Assembly: GCA_964606735.1 (NCBI GenBank)
Contig: CAZSHI010000008.1
Location: forward strand, 28,982 to 92,981
Length of the DNA: 64,000 nt
Reading direction: 5' to 3'
From: UBA5109 sp964606735
GTDB taxonomy: Bacteria; Pseudomonadota; Gammaproteobacteria; Pseudomonadales; Pseudohongiellaceae
In this document: piece after piece, positions 25,374 through 33,690 of the stretch
Layout: each line of letters starts with the position of its first letter
How positions within the stretch are numbered: position 1 is the stretch's first letter
Notes under the pieces: generated by a model
Database searches by the model: none
What the model saw: only the letters and a program-made list of their open reading frames with translations
Told to the model about the DNA's origin: nothing
Program-made: the position numbers and the translations under genes

Positions 25374-26714
25374 ATGCAGAATGAGCAAAATGGATTTCAT
25401 GAGCCCCAGGGCTTGCACCAGACAAAAAAAGCAACCGCCAGCGGCTGGATCGGTTCGGCCCTCGAATATTATGATTTTTTTATTTACGCCACCGCCGCAG
25501 CTCTTGTGTTCCCGCAGATTTTCTTTCCTTCTGAGGATCCGCGTGTTGCCATCATTGCTTCACTTGCAAGCTATGGCGTCGGTTATGTAGCGCGTCCGTT
25601 GGGAGCTATATTTCTCGGTTATTGGGGGGATACCCATGGTCGCAAAAAGGTCCTGCTGCTGTGCATGTTCATGATGGGATTTTCTACGCTGGCAGTGGGC
25701 TTGTTACCAAGCTATCAACAGATTGGCTGGCTGGCGCCTTTATTACTGGTAGTTTTGCGTTTGATTCAGGGCTTTGCGGTAGCCGGTGAAATCTCCGGTG
25801 CCAGTACCATGATTCTGGAACACGCACCTTTTGGGCAGAGGGGCTTTTATGCCAGTTTTACCCTGCAGGGTGTTCAGGCTGGACAGATTTTTGCAGCAGC
25901 TGTGTTTTTACCGCTGGCCTATTTCATGGATGAAGATGCCTTTATGCAATGGGGTTGGCGCGTACCTTTTCTGATGAGTTTTATTGTTATATATGCAGCC
26001 TATATGATTCGTCGGAAGGTGGATGAAACACCCGCTTTTGCTGAAGAAAAGCAAACCGGTGAGATCCCGAAAGCGCCCTTGCTGGAAGCATTACAATTTC
26101 ACTGGAAAGACATGCTGCGAGTCATTCTGATGTCGCTGATGAATGTGATTCCGGTAGTGACGACAGTTTTTGGTGCCGCCTATGCCGTACAGGAAAGTTA
26201 TGGTAATGGTTTTGATAACACGGTTTATCTGTGGATACCCGTGCTAGGTAATATTGTGGCGGTTATTGTTATACCGATAGTGGGGCGTCTTTCAGACCGT
26301 ATTGGTCGCAGACCACCTATTATGTTCGGCACCGTGTTTTCCGGCCTGCTATCTTTTGTATATTTATATGCCATCAGCATTCATCATGTGCCGCTGGCCA
26401 TTAGTATGTCCCTGTTGATGTGGGGTGTGGTCTACCAGGGTTATAACGCTATCTTCCCCAGTTTTTATCCTGAGCTGTTTCCAACCCGCTCACGTGTTTC
26501 TGCCATGGCCATTTCGCAGAATCTGGGCACCATGATCACGGCTTTTTTTCCGGCATTGTTTGTGGCTCTGGCGCCACCGGGCAGCAGTAATATCCCTTTA
26601 ATCATCGGCGCCTGTACACTGCTAATTACCATCATCTCGGCCTTGAGCGCCTTCAGTGCCAGGGAGACCTATCAAACCCATCTGAATGACTTGGGAAAAA
26701 GCCAGGCTATTTAA
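25374..26714 (+). CDS. MFS transporter, metabolite:H+ symporter family (ShiA-like)
   Basis: A 446-residue membrane protein with about twelve helices. The MHS-family pattern is clear: GWIGSALEYYDFFIYATAAA at the start, GVGYVARPLGAIFLGYWGDTHGRKKV (cytoplasmic loop), RLIQGFAVAGEISGA, GRLSDRIGRRP, and PSFYPELFPTRSR near the end. Members import organic acids such as shikimate, alpha-ketoglutarate or citrate with protons. Its place right after the AroE-like gene suggests uptake of shikimate or quinate. The last codon overlaps the convergent gene's stop at 26711. Confidence 0.87.
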   Translation: MQNEQNGFHEPQGLHQTKKATASGWIGSALEYYDFFIYATAAALVFPQIFFPSEDPRVAIIASLASYGVGYVARPLGAIFLGYWGDTHGRKKVLLLCMFMMGFSTLAVGLLPSYQQIGWLAPLLLVVLRLIQGFAVAGEISGASTMILEHAPFGQRGFYASFTLQGVQAGQIFAAAVFLPLAYFMDEDAFMQWGWRVPFLMSFIVIYAAYMIRRKVDETPAFAEEKQTGEIPKAPLLEALQFHWKDMLRVILMSLMNVIPVVTTVFGAAYAVQESYGNGFDNTVYLWIPVLGNIVAVIVIPIVGRLSDRIGRRPPIMFGTVFSGLLSFVYLYAISIHHVPLAISMSLLMWGVVYQGYNAIFPSFYPELFPTRSRVSAMAISQNLGTMITAFFPALFVALAPPGSSNIPLIIGACTLLITIISALSAFSARETYQTHLNDLGKSQAI

Positions 26715-28381
26715 GGAGCATCCATCAGGTAATCCCAGTGAGCCGAGGCACGCTGTTCAACGGCCTCTACGTCACGCTCCAGTAGATAACGCTGTGCAAC
26801 CAGTGATGCTGACGCCTGTCTGATCAGGTTCAGAAATTCTGCTTTGCTGCTGTAACGCTCTGTGATGGAGAGACGGGGGTCCTGATTGGCTTCCCTTTGT
26901 TCGGCTGTGAGCGGGAAAGGAATATAGGATCCCGACAGGGGAAAAAGCCTCAGTGGATCTGCGACAGCCGGATTATTAAAATTCCAGCCGGTATAGGTGG
27001 CCATAGGAACCAGCAGTTCCGGAGCTGGTACACCGCCAATTTCATTGCCGTCCTGATTCACCTGAGGCACCAGCAGTGGCAGTGGCGCACCGGCACCTGC
27101 TCCATTATCCAGCAACAGGTTGGGTACCCGAATTCCGGCATTCAGGGTGTTCAGTGGCGCATGGTCCGTGATTGCCGGAAAGTTAATGGTAGCGACTGGC
27201 ACCAGCGTACCGTCAGACAGACGGGGGTAGGCACTGGCCGGTGGTTCAACGCCGCTGCTTACCCACTCAGTCAGGGCCAGCAGCAGGGCGCGCAGCCGCC
27301 AGTAATAATTCAACGGATTATTAGGTAATTGCCGGCTGGCGGATTGGCCGGGTGGGAATGCTGATGGTCCGTGTTGGGTGCCAGCCAGAAGGTAAATACG
27401 CACATTATCCTGTAAAACTATGTCCTGCTGTGCATCTGGGGTGGTATGAATCATCGCGGCAACCCTGCCACCTCCCCAGTACTCAACTGAGGAGTTGGTA
27501 TAGAAAATTTTAGGCTGATTAGCTATGGCGCGAACATTTTCCAGTACGCCTTCACGAATTCCACTGACCGGGTCAGCAAAAGCTGCATCGGTAAAAGGAA
27601 AGCTGGTTGCAGTATATTGCCCCTGAGAAGCAGGGTTGGCGCCGGGACGGTTCAGGTCAATTCTTGATGCGCCGGCAATATGGGGCATCATGCCGTCAAA
27701 TACCTGACGGCCCTGCTCATCGGAGTTGAAGCCCAGATACAGGTAGTTGCGTAAAAAGCGACCGCTTTGCGAGAGCCCGAAGCTGAGCAGGTAAGGAGAG
27801 GAGGCCAGGGCATCGGGTGAATACTTGATCCAGCTGGCCAGATCACGTACTGCGGCAAATCCCAGACCGGAGACAGAGAGCTCGCTATCCTGGCTGCGTG
27901 GCAAGCTAATTCTGAAACCACTGCCAATGTCATCCTCCCAGCCAAGCCAGAGCTGGGTGTAGCCCTCGACAAACAAGAAGTTGTCGCCGCCATCGCTGTC
28001 CATGCCAGGGTTGTTAAAGCGGGTCATGATCTGGTTGCCTCGATTGGGGATATCGATGATGGCAACCTGATTGCTGTTTTCGGGATTAAGTGGACTCAGC
28101 AGTAAAAAGTCACTGGAGAATGTCACCAAGCCCTCGCTATTGAGTGGAGCCTGATCCAGCCCGACGATGATCTGGTTATGGCTGTTTTGCGGGTCTACCT
28201 CAAAATACAGGGTGCCGCGTATTTCACGGTACTGACCCACCGAACCAAAACTGGCACCGTTGGCATAGAGCCGGTCAATCTCGATGTCATAGCCACTCAC
28301 GGCAGCCTGAGCAGAAAATGACGATGAAAGAACTACCAGCAATAGCCATTTCAGATTCAAAACATAACACTCAGCATTCAC
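26711..28381 (-). CDS. Secreted alpha/beta hydrolase-domain protein (Abhydrolase_10-like)
   Basis: A 556-residue secreted protein with a signal peptide ending SAQAA. The first 130 residues form a beta-rich region (GYDIEIDRLYANGASFGSVG, YREIRGTLYFEVDPQNSHNQ). A serine-hydrolase elbow is visible in LLSFGLSQSGRFLRNYLYLG (GLSQSG, residues ~205-210), with HGPSAFPPG later. The arrangement fits the large uncharacterised alpha/beta hydrolase group (PF20091). Substrate unknown. The stop shares bases with the stop of the convergent MFS transporter (TTTAA at 26711-26714). It is followed on the same strand by a DUF6152 gene with a gap of 37 bases upstream. Confidence 0.8.
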   Translation of the reverse strand: MNAECYVLNLKWLLLVVLSSSFSAQAAVSGYDIEIDRLYANGASFGSVGQYREIRGTLYFEVDPQNSHNQIIVGLDQAPLNSEGLVTFSSDFLLLSPLNPENSNQVAIIDIPNRGNQIMTRFNNPGMDSDGGDNFLFVEGYTQLWLGWEDDIGSGFRISLPRSQDSELSVSGLGFAAVRDLASWIKYSPDALASSPYLLSFGLSQSGRFLRNYLYLGFNSDEQGRQVFDGMMPHIAGASRIDLNRPGANPASQGQYTATSFPFTDAAFADPVSGIREGVLENVRAIANQPKIFYTNSSVEYWGGGRVAAMIHTTPDAQQDIVLQDNVRIYLLAGTQHGPSAFPPGQSASRQLPNNPLNYYWRLRALLLALTEWVSSGVEPPASAYPRLSDGTLVPVATINFPAITDHAPLNTLNAGIRVPNLLLDNGAGAGAPLPLLVPQVNQDGNEIGGVPAPELLVPMATYTGWNFNNPAVADPLRLFPLSGSYIPFPLTAEQREANQDPRLSITERYSSKAEFLNLIRQASASLVAQRYLLERDVEAVEQRASAHWDYLMDAP

Positions 28382-28418
28382 CGGAAGCTCCTCTTCTCAG
28401 CAGTTAGGTAGCAAGGTT

Positions 28419-28814
28419 TTATTCCTGAGGAGAACCAAAGCGAAAGGCTTCTTCGCCATTCTGGTCAAGCAGGCTGACAAATCGGGCATTGGCGACATTG
28501 GGTGCATTTCTGGCCCGGTCGGCATGCACGGTAACGGTATCACCCGGCTCGAGAGAATCCCGACGCCAGCCGCGCCGGAACAGGGCGCTGACAGAAGCCA
28601 GTTCAAAATCCCATTGCACAAGTTCACCGTTTTCATCCTCGGCTTCCACATAGAGTCGGGCATGAGGATTTGTCAGCGCCATGCGAATAACTGTGCCGGT
28701 GACCTGCACTGGCTGCTCGGGGTCAAATTCAGCAAGGAAGTTGTGATGGGCACTCAGCGAGGGTGGCAGGCTACCCAGCATCAGGCTCAGACCTAGCATT
28801 AATATTTTCTTCAT
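28419..28814 (-). CDS. DUF6152-family secreted protein
   Basis: A 131-residue secreted protein. Signal peptide ends PPSLSAHH; the mature chain then has the family pattern HHNFLAEFDPEQPVQVTGTV, LTNPHARLYVE, WDFELAS, GWRRDSLEPGDTVTV and FRFG. It is a small all-beta domain with an N-terminal His-His pair that might bind a metal or ligand. Function is unknown. A paralogue lies at 37.7-38.1 kb. It is directly downstream of the family C gene at 28.8-29.7 kb (22 bases apart), a pairing I have seen in related genomes from general knowledge. Confidence 0.82.
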   Translation of the reverse strand: MKKILMLGLSLMLGSLPPSLSAHHNFLAEFDPEQPVQVTGTVIRMALTNPHARLYVEAEDENGELVQWDFELASVSALFRRGWRRDSLEPGDTVTVHADRARNAPNVANARFVSLLDQNGEEAFRFGSPQE

Positions 28815-28836
28815 GAGGTATCCTTAAACAGTGTTG

Positions 28837-29676
28837 TTATTGGTTAAAGTACTGTACTGACTGCTCATTTTCACAAACCCATTCAATCAGCTGTTCTCCG
28901 GCTAAAATTTCCTGGTCGACTCGCAGGCCAAAGGGTTCTGTATAGGCGCCGGGATCATCAATGATGATGTCAATTTCCAGCTTGCCATAGGTGGGCCGAT
29001 TAAAACGCTCGGTAATCACCAGCTGGTCAGTCGTCGGACTGCCGTAAAAATCCAGCCAGCCATTGTCACGGAAATTGTTGCTGACCACGACCAGGGTGTC
29101 GCCTTCCCAGTGTCCTACTGAATAACCGTACCAGTAAGGCAGGGCAGTTCCCTGTTCCGGCAGGGAGCGGCCATCCAGGAAGATCTCCCTGACGCCAGCA
29201 CTGGCCTCATAAAGAATAATCAGGCGGTCCTCGGACTGGATGATTTCGCGAGGCTGGTTGTGGGTATGGAATTGCATGTGTCCCAGTGGCAGGCAATGAC
29301 TGTCTGGGTTTTCGATACCGAAATTAGCAACCCGCCGTTCACGCTCTTCACGCGCCCAGTCTTGATAAGGTAGTCCATTTTCGTAGCCAAAGCCCTGATC
29401 CCAGAAAGTAGCATAAGGTGCCACGCCAGGTGGGGGTTGCACTGGCTCGCCGACAGAGCGGCCCTGAACGCCGCCTGGATTATAGTGAATCCAGTTCCAG
29501 GTGCCTGACAGATCCAGTGTGCCGTCTGCCTTGCGTGGAGCAGGAGCATTCATGTCCGGACTACCATCAGGCAAGAGTGGGACACCATCCATATGCAAAT
29601 CCCACTGGGCTTGGGCAGTTGATGTCAATAGCAGGACGAAGCTGATAGTCGGTAAAACAGTGCTTAATTTGTACAT
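28837..29676 (-). CDS. Secreted protein related to families A and B (family C), unknown function
   Basis: A 279-residue secreted protein with signal peptide ending AQAQW. It shares core motifs with families A and B: LDLSGTWNWIHYN near residue 54, HCLPLGHMQFH, IFLDGRSLPEQG, GYSVGHWEGDTLVV, TERFNR, DDPGAYTEPFGL and a Cys-containing C-terminus EWVCENEQS. This is the most common form of the superfamily in proteobacteria and acidobacteria, usually annotated only as hypothetical. It is 22 bases upstream of a DUF6152 gene and likely co-transcribed. No enzymatic residues can be singled out. Confidence 0.8.
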   Translation of the reverse strand: MYKLSTVLPTISFVLLLTSTAQAQWDLHMDGVPLLPDGSPDMNAPAPRKADGTLDLSGTWNWIHYNPGGVQGRSVGEPVQPPPGVAPYATFWDQGFGYENGLPYQDWAREERERRVANFGIENPDSHCLPLGHMQFHTHNQPREIIQSEDRLIILYEASAGVREIFLDGRSLPEQGTALPYWYGYSVGHWEGDTLVVVSNNFRDNGWLDFYGSPTTDQLVITERFNRPTYGKLEIDIIIDDPGAYTEPFGLRVDQEILAGEQLIEWVCENEQSVQYFNQ

Positions 29677-29817
29677 AGGCAGACCTTTTCTTTTTGTTGT
29701 CCCAAATTTACTTGCTGCTTCTTGGTGCTGTCAAAAAAAATCAGTATAAATGAATGAAAAGTTTCAAGTTTCAGAAATTTTGCTGGATACTATTGAAAAA
29801 CTCATGAGGAGATAATA

Positions 29818-30219
29818 ATGCGTTGTACGTTCCTGAGCCGAATTTTTCTCATACTGATCAGTCCCTTACTGCTAAATATTGCGCTAGCACAGAACAGCAG
29901 TATCAGCGGCACCTGGTCAGGTTCCGTGAGCCTGAATAACGGCAATCAGCTGCCTTTTGTTGCTATTCTTGAGCAGGAAGGAGAGCTTGTTTCCGGTATT
30001 CTGCAAGGTATTGGTGGGGCGCCGGATGTCACCATCATGGATGGGCGTATTGAAAACGATACAGTGCGTTTTGCCGGTGTCCGGGTTATTCAGGGTGAGG
30101 ATGTCCGTTTTGACTATATTGGCACGCATGTGGGTGATTACATCAACTTCACCATCATACGTGTAGGTGCCACTGGCCCCAACTCGGTACTCAACACGAT
30201 GACATCACGCCAGCCGTAA
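29818..30219 (+). CDS. Small secreted beta-rich protein, unknown function
   Basis: A 133-residue protein with a signal peptide (LILISPLLLNIALAQ). The mature part is predicted almost entirely beta: ISGTWSGSVSLNNGNQLPFV, VAILEQEGELVSGILQG, DVTIMDGRIENDTVRFAGV, IGTHVGDYINFTIIRVG. The pattern resembles a small lipocalin-like or calycin barrel, as seen in short hypothetical proteins that begin with a GTW box. The GTW box also recalls the start of family A and B proteins, but the similarity is too short to claim relationship. Ends 70 bases before tRNA-Pro. Confidence 0.7.
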   Translation: MRCTFLSRIFLILISPLLLNIALAQNSSISGTWSGSVSLNNGNQLPFVAILEQEGELVSGILQGIGGAPDVTIMDGRIENDTVRFAGVRVIQGEDVRFDYIGTHVGDYINFTIIRVGATGPNSVLNTMTSRQP

Positions 30220-30288
30220 TTTTACCTGGAAACAATTGACGGGCTGCACTAAAATCTGCGGCTCGGATTTCACGGATGCGTCAGTATT

Positions 30289-30365
30289 CGGAGTGTAGCT
30301 CAGCCTGGTAGAGCACTGCCTTCGGGAGGCAGGGGTCGGAGGTTCAAATCCTCTCACTCCGACCA
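30289..30365 (+). tRNA. tRNA-Pro (anticodon CGG)
   Basis: A 77-base cloverleaf. Acceptor CGGAGTG pairs with CACTCCG; the anticodon loop TTCGGGA gives anticodon CGG (reads CCG). T-loop GGTTCAAATCC and encoded CCA are present. The convergent lipoprotein gene ends 3 bases away at 30368. Confidence 0.97.
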
Positions 30366-30367
30366 AT

Positions 30368-30580
30368 TTATTGCTCGTTCTCTTCTTCCTCTTCTTCATC
30401 GTTACTCGCCATGCCAATCAGTTTGAAAGGGGCTTTAACGATGGCGGTGCCGACAACAAGCGTTGCGCTGGTGACAGCAGCAGCAGTCATCCCGACGGAA
30501 GTTGCACAGGAGGAACACAGGCAACAAGCTAGCAAAATACAGCATAATTTCAGTTGATTCTTTGGAGATTTACCAGGCAT
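30368..30580 (-). CDS. Small lipoprotein-like protein with acidic tail
   Basis: A 70-residue protein with a cysteine-rich hydrophobic N-terminus (CCILLACCLCSSCATSVG) that looks like a lipoprotein signal, although the position -3 residue of the lipobox is Cys rather than Leu or Val. A second hydrophobic stretch (AAAVTSATLVVGTAIVKAPF) follows, and the C-terminus is nearly all acidic (NDEEEEEENEQ). This is the pattern of small envelope lipoproteins of the NF038104 type. Function unknown. It precedes the carbonic anhydrase stop by 11 bases and may share its transcript. Confidence 0.65.
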   Translation of the reverse strand: MPGKSPKNQLKLCCILLACCLCSSCATSVGMTAAAVTSATLVVGTAIVKAPFKLIGMASNDEEEEEENEQ

Positions 30581-30591
30581 CAGTGTCGGTT

Positions 30592-31209
30592 TCAGTTAGC
30601 TGTGCTCAAAAATTCAACCACGCCTGTATTCAGAGAATACTCGGCGCCCACGATCAGTAACTGTTTTTTCTCAATATAAGCCTGTAACAAAGGTGACTCG
30701 GTTTGCAGCTGCTTAACCGATGCCATGATGTTGGCTTTTATTGCCATTTCCAGTACGGCCTGCTCGTCGGCATCAGAAGCGGTTTGCAGCAGGTTTTCGA
30801 TAACAGGGCGAATTCGTTTAACGATGGAGAAAACATTCGAACTGTTTTCCGGTGAAGGGTTTTTAATATCTTCCAGCGTTGCCGAGACTGCTCCACAACT
30901 GGAGTGGCCCAATACGACTACCAGTGGTGTACCAAACTGTTCGACGGCAAACTCAATGCTGCCCAGTTGCGAAGGAGCAACAATATTGCCGGCAATTCTG
31001 ATAACAAACAGATCGCCCATACCCTGATCGAAAATAATTTCTGCCGGTACTCTGGAATCGGAACAGCCCAGGATAATGGCAAAGGGATTTTGTTTATCCT
31101 GGACCTTGATGAGGTCACTAATGTGCGGCGAGTCTTCATCCCTGATGCCGGCAACAAAGCGTCTGTTGCCATCCTGCAGGATTTGCAGTGCCTGTTCCGC
31201 GTTCTTCAT
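30592..31209 (-). CDS. can: Beta-class carbonic anhydrase
   Basis: A 205-residue cytoplasmic zinc enzyme that hydrates CO2 to bicarbonate. Zinc ligands are visible: Cys 49 and Asp 51 in LGCSDSRVPAE, and His 102 and Cys 105 in LGHSSCGAV. Length is normal for the beta class. It follows the Kef-type antiporter gene on the same strand after 17 bases, so both may be expressed together and serve pH and bicarbonate balance. Bicarbonate is also relevant to the neighbouring oxaloacetate decarboxylase, which releases CO2. The start ATG at 31207-31209 is unambiguous. Confidence 0.93.
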   Translation of the reverse strand: MKNAEQALQILQDGNRRFVAGIRDEDSPHISDLIKVQDKQNPFAIILGCSDSRVPAEIIFDQGMGDLFVIRIAGNIVAPSQLGSIEFAVEQFGTPLVVVLGHSSCGAVSATLEDIKNPSPENSSNVFSIVKRIRPVIENLLQTASDADEQAVLEMAIKANIMASVKQLQTESPLLQAYIEKKQLLIVGAEYSLNTGVVEFLSTAN

Positions 31210-31226
31210 CTAGCGATTTATTCCTT

Positions 31227-33230
31227 CTACCTGCCCAGCAGGAGATAGCTTTCTCCCAGGGATATTTGATCCAGATGGCCGTTTAGAATGATGACATCCC
31301 CCCGATGAAACACAAGGTCTTTCAGGCTGTCTTCGGCAAAAACTTCCTGTTCGCGATGGATTTCAACAATTTTCAAATCACCGGGCAGTACCATATCTGC
31401 CATGGATTTCCCACAGCTCCAGGCGCTTTCCGTCAAGTGCACGGCATGCATCACGATAGAGTCCTGATTATGTTTTGTCAGGAAACCAATGCGTTCTCCG
31501 TGATAAAAGCCGCGCAGCATTTTGTAGCGTTCACGGCGCGACTGATCAATCATCTGATGAATCGTTTTGCTCGGAACATTCAGCATCAGTAGAGCATGCG
31601 AAACCAGGGTCAGACTGGCTTCATGTGTTTCGGGGATGACTTCCGTGGAGCCTATATCCATCAGGCGTTGCAAATTGGCATCGTCTCTGGTGCGGGTCAG
31701 TACTGGCACCGAGGGATTTATGCCACGAATATGCTGCAAAATTTTGCTGGCGGAGTCTGCATCATCAAAACTGATGATGATGATGTTGGCCTTTTTGGCA
31801 TTGGCCGCTTTGAGAATATCCAGGCGAGTTGAATCACCAAAAAACACCGGTTCTCCGGCAGCGCTTGCTTCGGCTATGCGGATGGGATCTGTTTCCAGCA
31901 CCAGGTAGGAAATGTCCAGTGGGCGCAAAAAACGCGCCACCGTCTGACCAACCCGGCCGAAACCGAGAATCAGCACATGTCCAGTGAGCTTCTGGGGTGT
32001 TATTTTAATGTGGCTACTGTCCTGAACTGCAGCGTTTTTAATGAAGTAATGCAGAATGTCATCTACCCGTGCGACACCATAGCGAATAATAACGGGGGTC
32101 AGGATCATGCTGATGATGGTCACCGAGATCATGAAGGAGGCTACATCAGGGGGGATAAGCGTGTTTCTGCTGGCCAGCGCCATTAAGGCGAATAAAAATT
32201 CGCCTCCCTGGGCCAGTACCAGCCCGGATGCCAGAGAACAGTGCCAGGACTCTTTCAATAGCCTGGCGGCGATACTGATAATGCCGGCTTTGAACAGAAC
32301 CAGCATGCAGCCAAAAAAGATTATTCGTGGCCAGTACTGCTGTAAGAGGCCAATATCAACATTCATGCCGATGGTAATGAAGAAGAGACCCAGTAATAAA
32401 TCCCGGAAAGGGCGAATGTCTGCTTCCAGTTGATGACGAAAACGGGTGTCGCCGAGCATCATGCCGGCTATAAATGAACCCAACTCCATGCTCAAGCCGA
32501 TAAACTCGGTCAAAAAGCCCGATAAAAGCACAATGACGAGTGCGGCTAGTACCAGTAGTTCGTCAGATTTGTGATAGGCAATTTCACTCAGGAGTCTGGG
32601 CAATAAATAACGGGCACTGAGAAAGAAAACCATTAAGACAGCAGCGGCTTCTGCTATGGTAATGGTAATCTCCAGCGCTGTTTGACTGGCAGCGGTCCCC
32701 GCCAGCAAAGGCACGGCAATCAACAGTAGAACAGCTACCAGATCCTGGAATAGCAGGATGCCGATGGCAATCTCGCCATGACGTGTATTGAGCTGTCCCA
32801 GTGAGCTTAGTTCCTTGGAAACGACGGCGGTAGAGGAGAGTGCCAGACCGCCTGCGACAATAAAGGCTCCCTGCCAGTTGAGGGCCTCATTGACTGTCCC
32901 CCACCAGAACAGGGCGATAAAAAAGCAAAGGGTGCACAGGGCAACCTGTACACTGCCCAGTTTGAAAACGGTTTGGCGTAGTGCCAGCAAGCGCGGCAAA
33001 GAAAACTCCAGGCCAAGAATAAACAGGAGAAAGGCGAGTCCCAGCTCGGCCATGGTGCTCAATTGCTCGGATTCTTCCACCAGGGCAAATCCGGTGGGAC
33101 CCAATACAATGCCAACCAGCAGGAAGGCCAGTAAAGGCGCTATTTTCATGCGGTAGAACAGGGTAATGACTACGGTAGATGCACCCAGTAAAACCAGGAT
33201 TTGTGTCAGTAAGTGCGATTCACTTTCCAA
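31227..33230 (-). CDS. KefB/KefC-type K+ efflux antiporter with TrkA-N domain
   Basis: A 667-residue inner-membrane protein. About thirteen helices occupy residues 10-380 (LLAFLLVGIVLGPTGFAL, ELGLAFLLFILGLEFSLPRL, LALSSTAVVSKELSSLG, LLFQDLVAVLLLIAVPLL). A regulator of K+ conductance (TrkA-N) domain follows at about residue 410, with GFGRVGQTVARFL and the nucleotide-contacting ETDPIR and FGDSTR. A TrkA-C-like tail ends the protein. Such proteins exchange K+ for H+ and are gated by nucleotides or glutathione adducts. It is convergent with nothing and divergent from oadG with 180 bases between the starts. Confidence 0.92.
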   Translation of the reverse strand: MESESHLLTQILVLLGASTVVITLFYRMKIAPLLAFLLVGIVLGPTGFALVEESEQLSTMAELGLAFLLFILGLEFSLPRLLALRQTVFKLGSVQVALCTLCFFIALFWWGTVNEALNWQGAFIVAGGLALSSTAVVSKELSSLGQLNTRHGEIAIGILLFQDLVAVLLLIAVPLLAGTAASQTALEITITIAEAAAVLMVFFLSARYLLPRLLSEIAYHKSDELLVLAALVIVLLSGFLTEFIGLSMELGSFIAGMMLGDTRFRHQLEADIRPFRDLLLGLFFITIGMNVDIGLLQQYWPRIIFFGCMLVLFKAGIISIAARLLKESWHCSLASGLVLAQGGEFLFALMALASRNTLIPPDVASFMISVTIISMILTPVIIRYGVARVDDILHYFIKNAAVQDSSHIKITPQKLTGHVLILGFGRVGQTVARFLRPLDISYLVLETDPIRIAEASAAGEPVFFGDSTRLDILKAANAKKANIIIISFDDADSASKILQHIRGINPSVPVLTRTRDDANLQRLMDIGSTEVIPETHEASLTLVSHALLMLNVPSKTIHQMIDQSRRERYKMLRGFYHGERIGFLTKHNQDSIVMHAVHLTESAWSCGKSMADMVLPGDLKIVEIHREQEVFAEDSLKDLVFHRGDVIILNGHLDQISLGESYLLLGR

Positions 33231-33375
33231 GTTAGGGTCCTGTTATCGTCTGGATTGAGCTAAATAGAAGGACAAGTAGCTTGTCCTAGATTGAAATCTG
33301 GTCTTCAAGCAGGCAACTATAACGGCATTTTAGCCTATGACAAGGGGTTTGCCGCTAGAAGAGATGCAGAATTCT

Positions 33376-33383
33376 GGTACAAT
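33376..33383 (+). promoter_or_regulatory. Candidate extended -10 promoter for oadGAB
   Basis: TGGTACAAT: a TACAAT hexamer at 33378-33383 with the TG dinucleotide of an extended -10. A transcript would start near 33390, between the two candidate ATGs (33337, 33364) and the GTG at 33415, which favours the GTG as the oadG start. No good -35 box at normal spacing. Confidence 0.5.
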
Positions 33384-33414
33384 TGCCGCACTTTTACCTG
33401 CCCAGGGGGTCTCA

Positions 33415-33660
33415 GTGGGGTCGGAAAATATTTTTGCGGACAGTATTGGTCTGATGATTTTAGGGATGGGAACCGTTTTTGTGTTCCTGAGCGTTCTGGT
33501 CATTGTCACATCACTGATGTCGTCACTGGTCCAAAAATATGTCATTGAAGATGCCTCCTCTGAGCTAGCCAAACTATCTTCGTCTGGGCAGGATCAGCAG
33601 ACCTTGCTGACAGTGATCAGTGCGGCAATCCACGCACATCGTTCACGTAAAAATAATTAA
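33415..33660 (+). CDS. oadG: Oxaloacetate decarboxylase gamma subunit
   Basis: The small membrane subunit of the Na+-pumping oxaloacetate decarboxylase. It has one transmembrane helix (LMILGMGTVFVFLSVLVIVTS, 20 shown) and a soluble tail that anchors the alpha subunit and binds zinc in known homologues. I chose the GTG at 33415, giving 81 residues beginning GSENIFADSIGLMIL, because this matches the usual family length and N-terminus; the alternative ATG at 33337 would add 26 residues and lie upstream of the candidate promoter. The C-terminal His in HAHRSRKNN is near where zinc-binding histidines are expected. oadA follows after 30 bases. Confidence 0.85.
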   Translation: MGSENIFADSIGLMILGMGTVFVFLSVLVIVTSLMSSLVQKYVIEDASSELAKLSSSGQDQQTLLTVISAAIHAHRSRKNN

Positions 33661-33690
33661 GTAGTCATCATTCACGACAAGAGTTTAATC

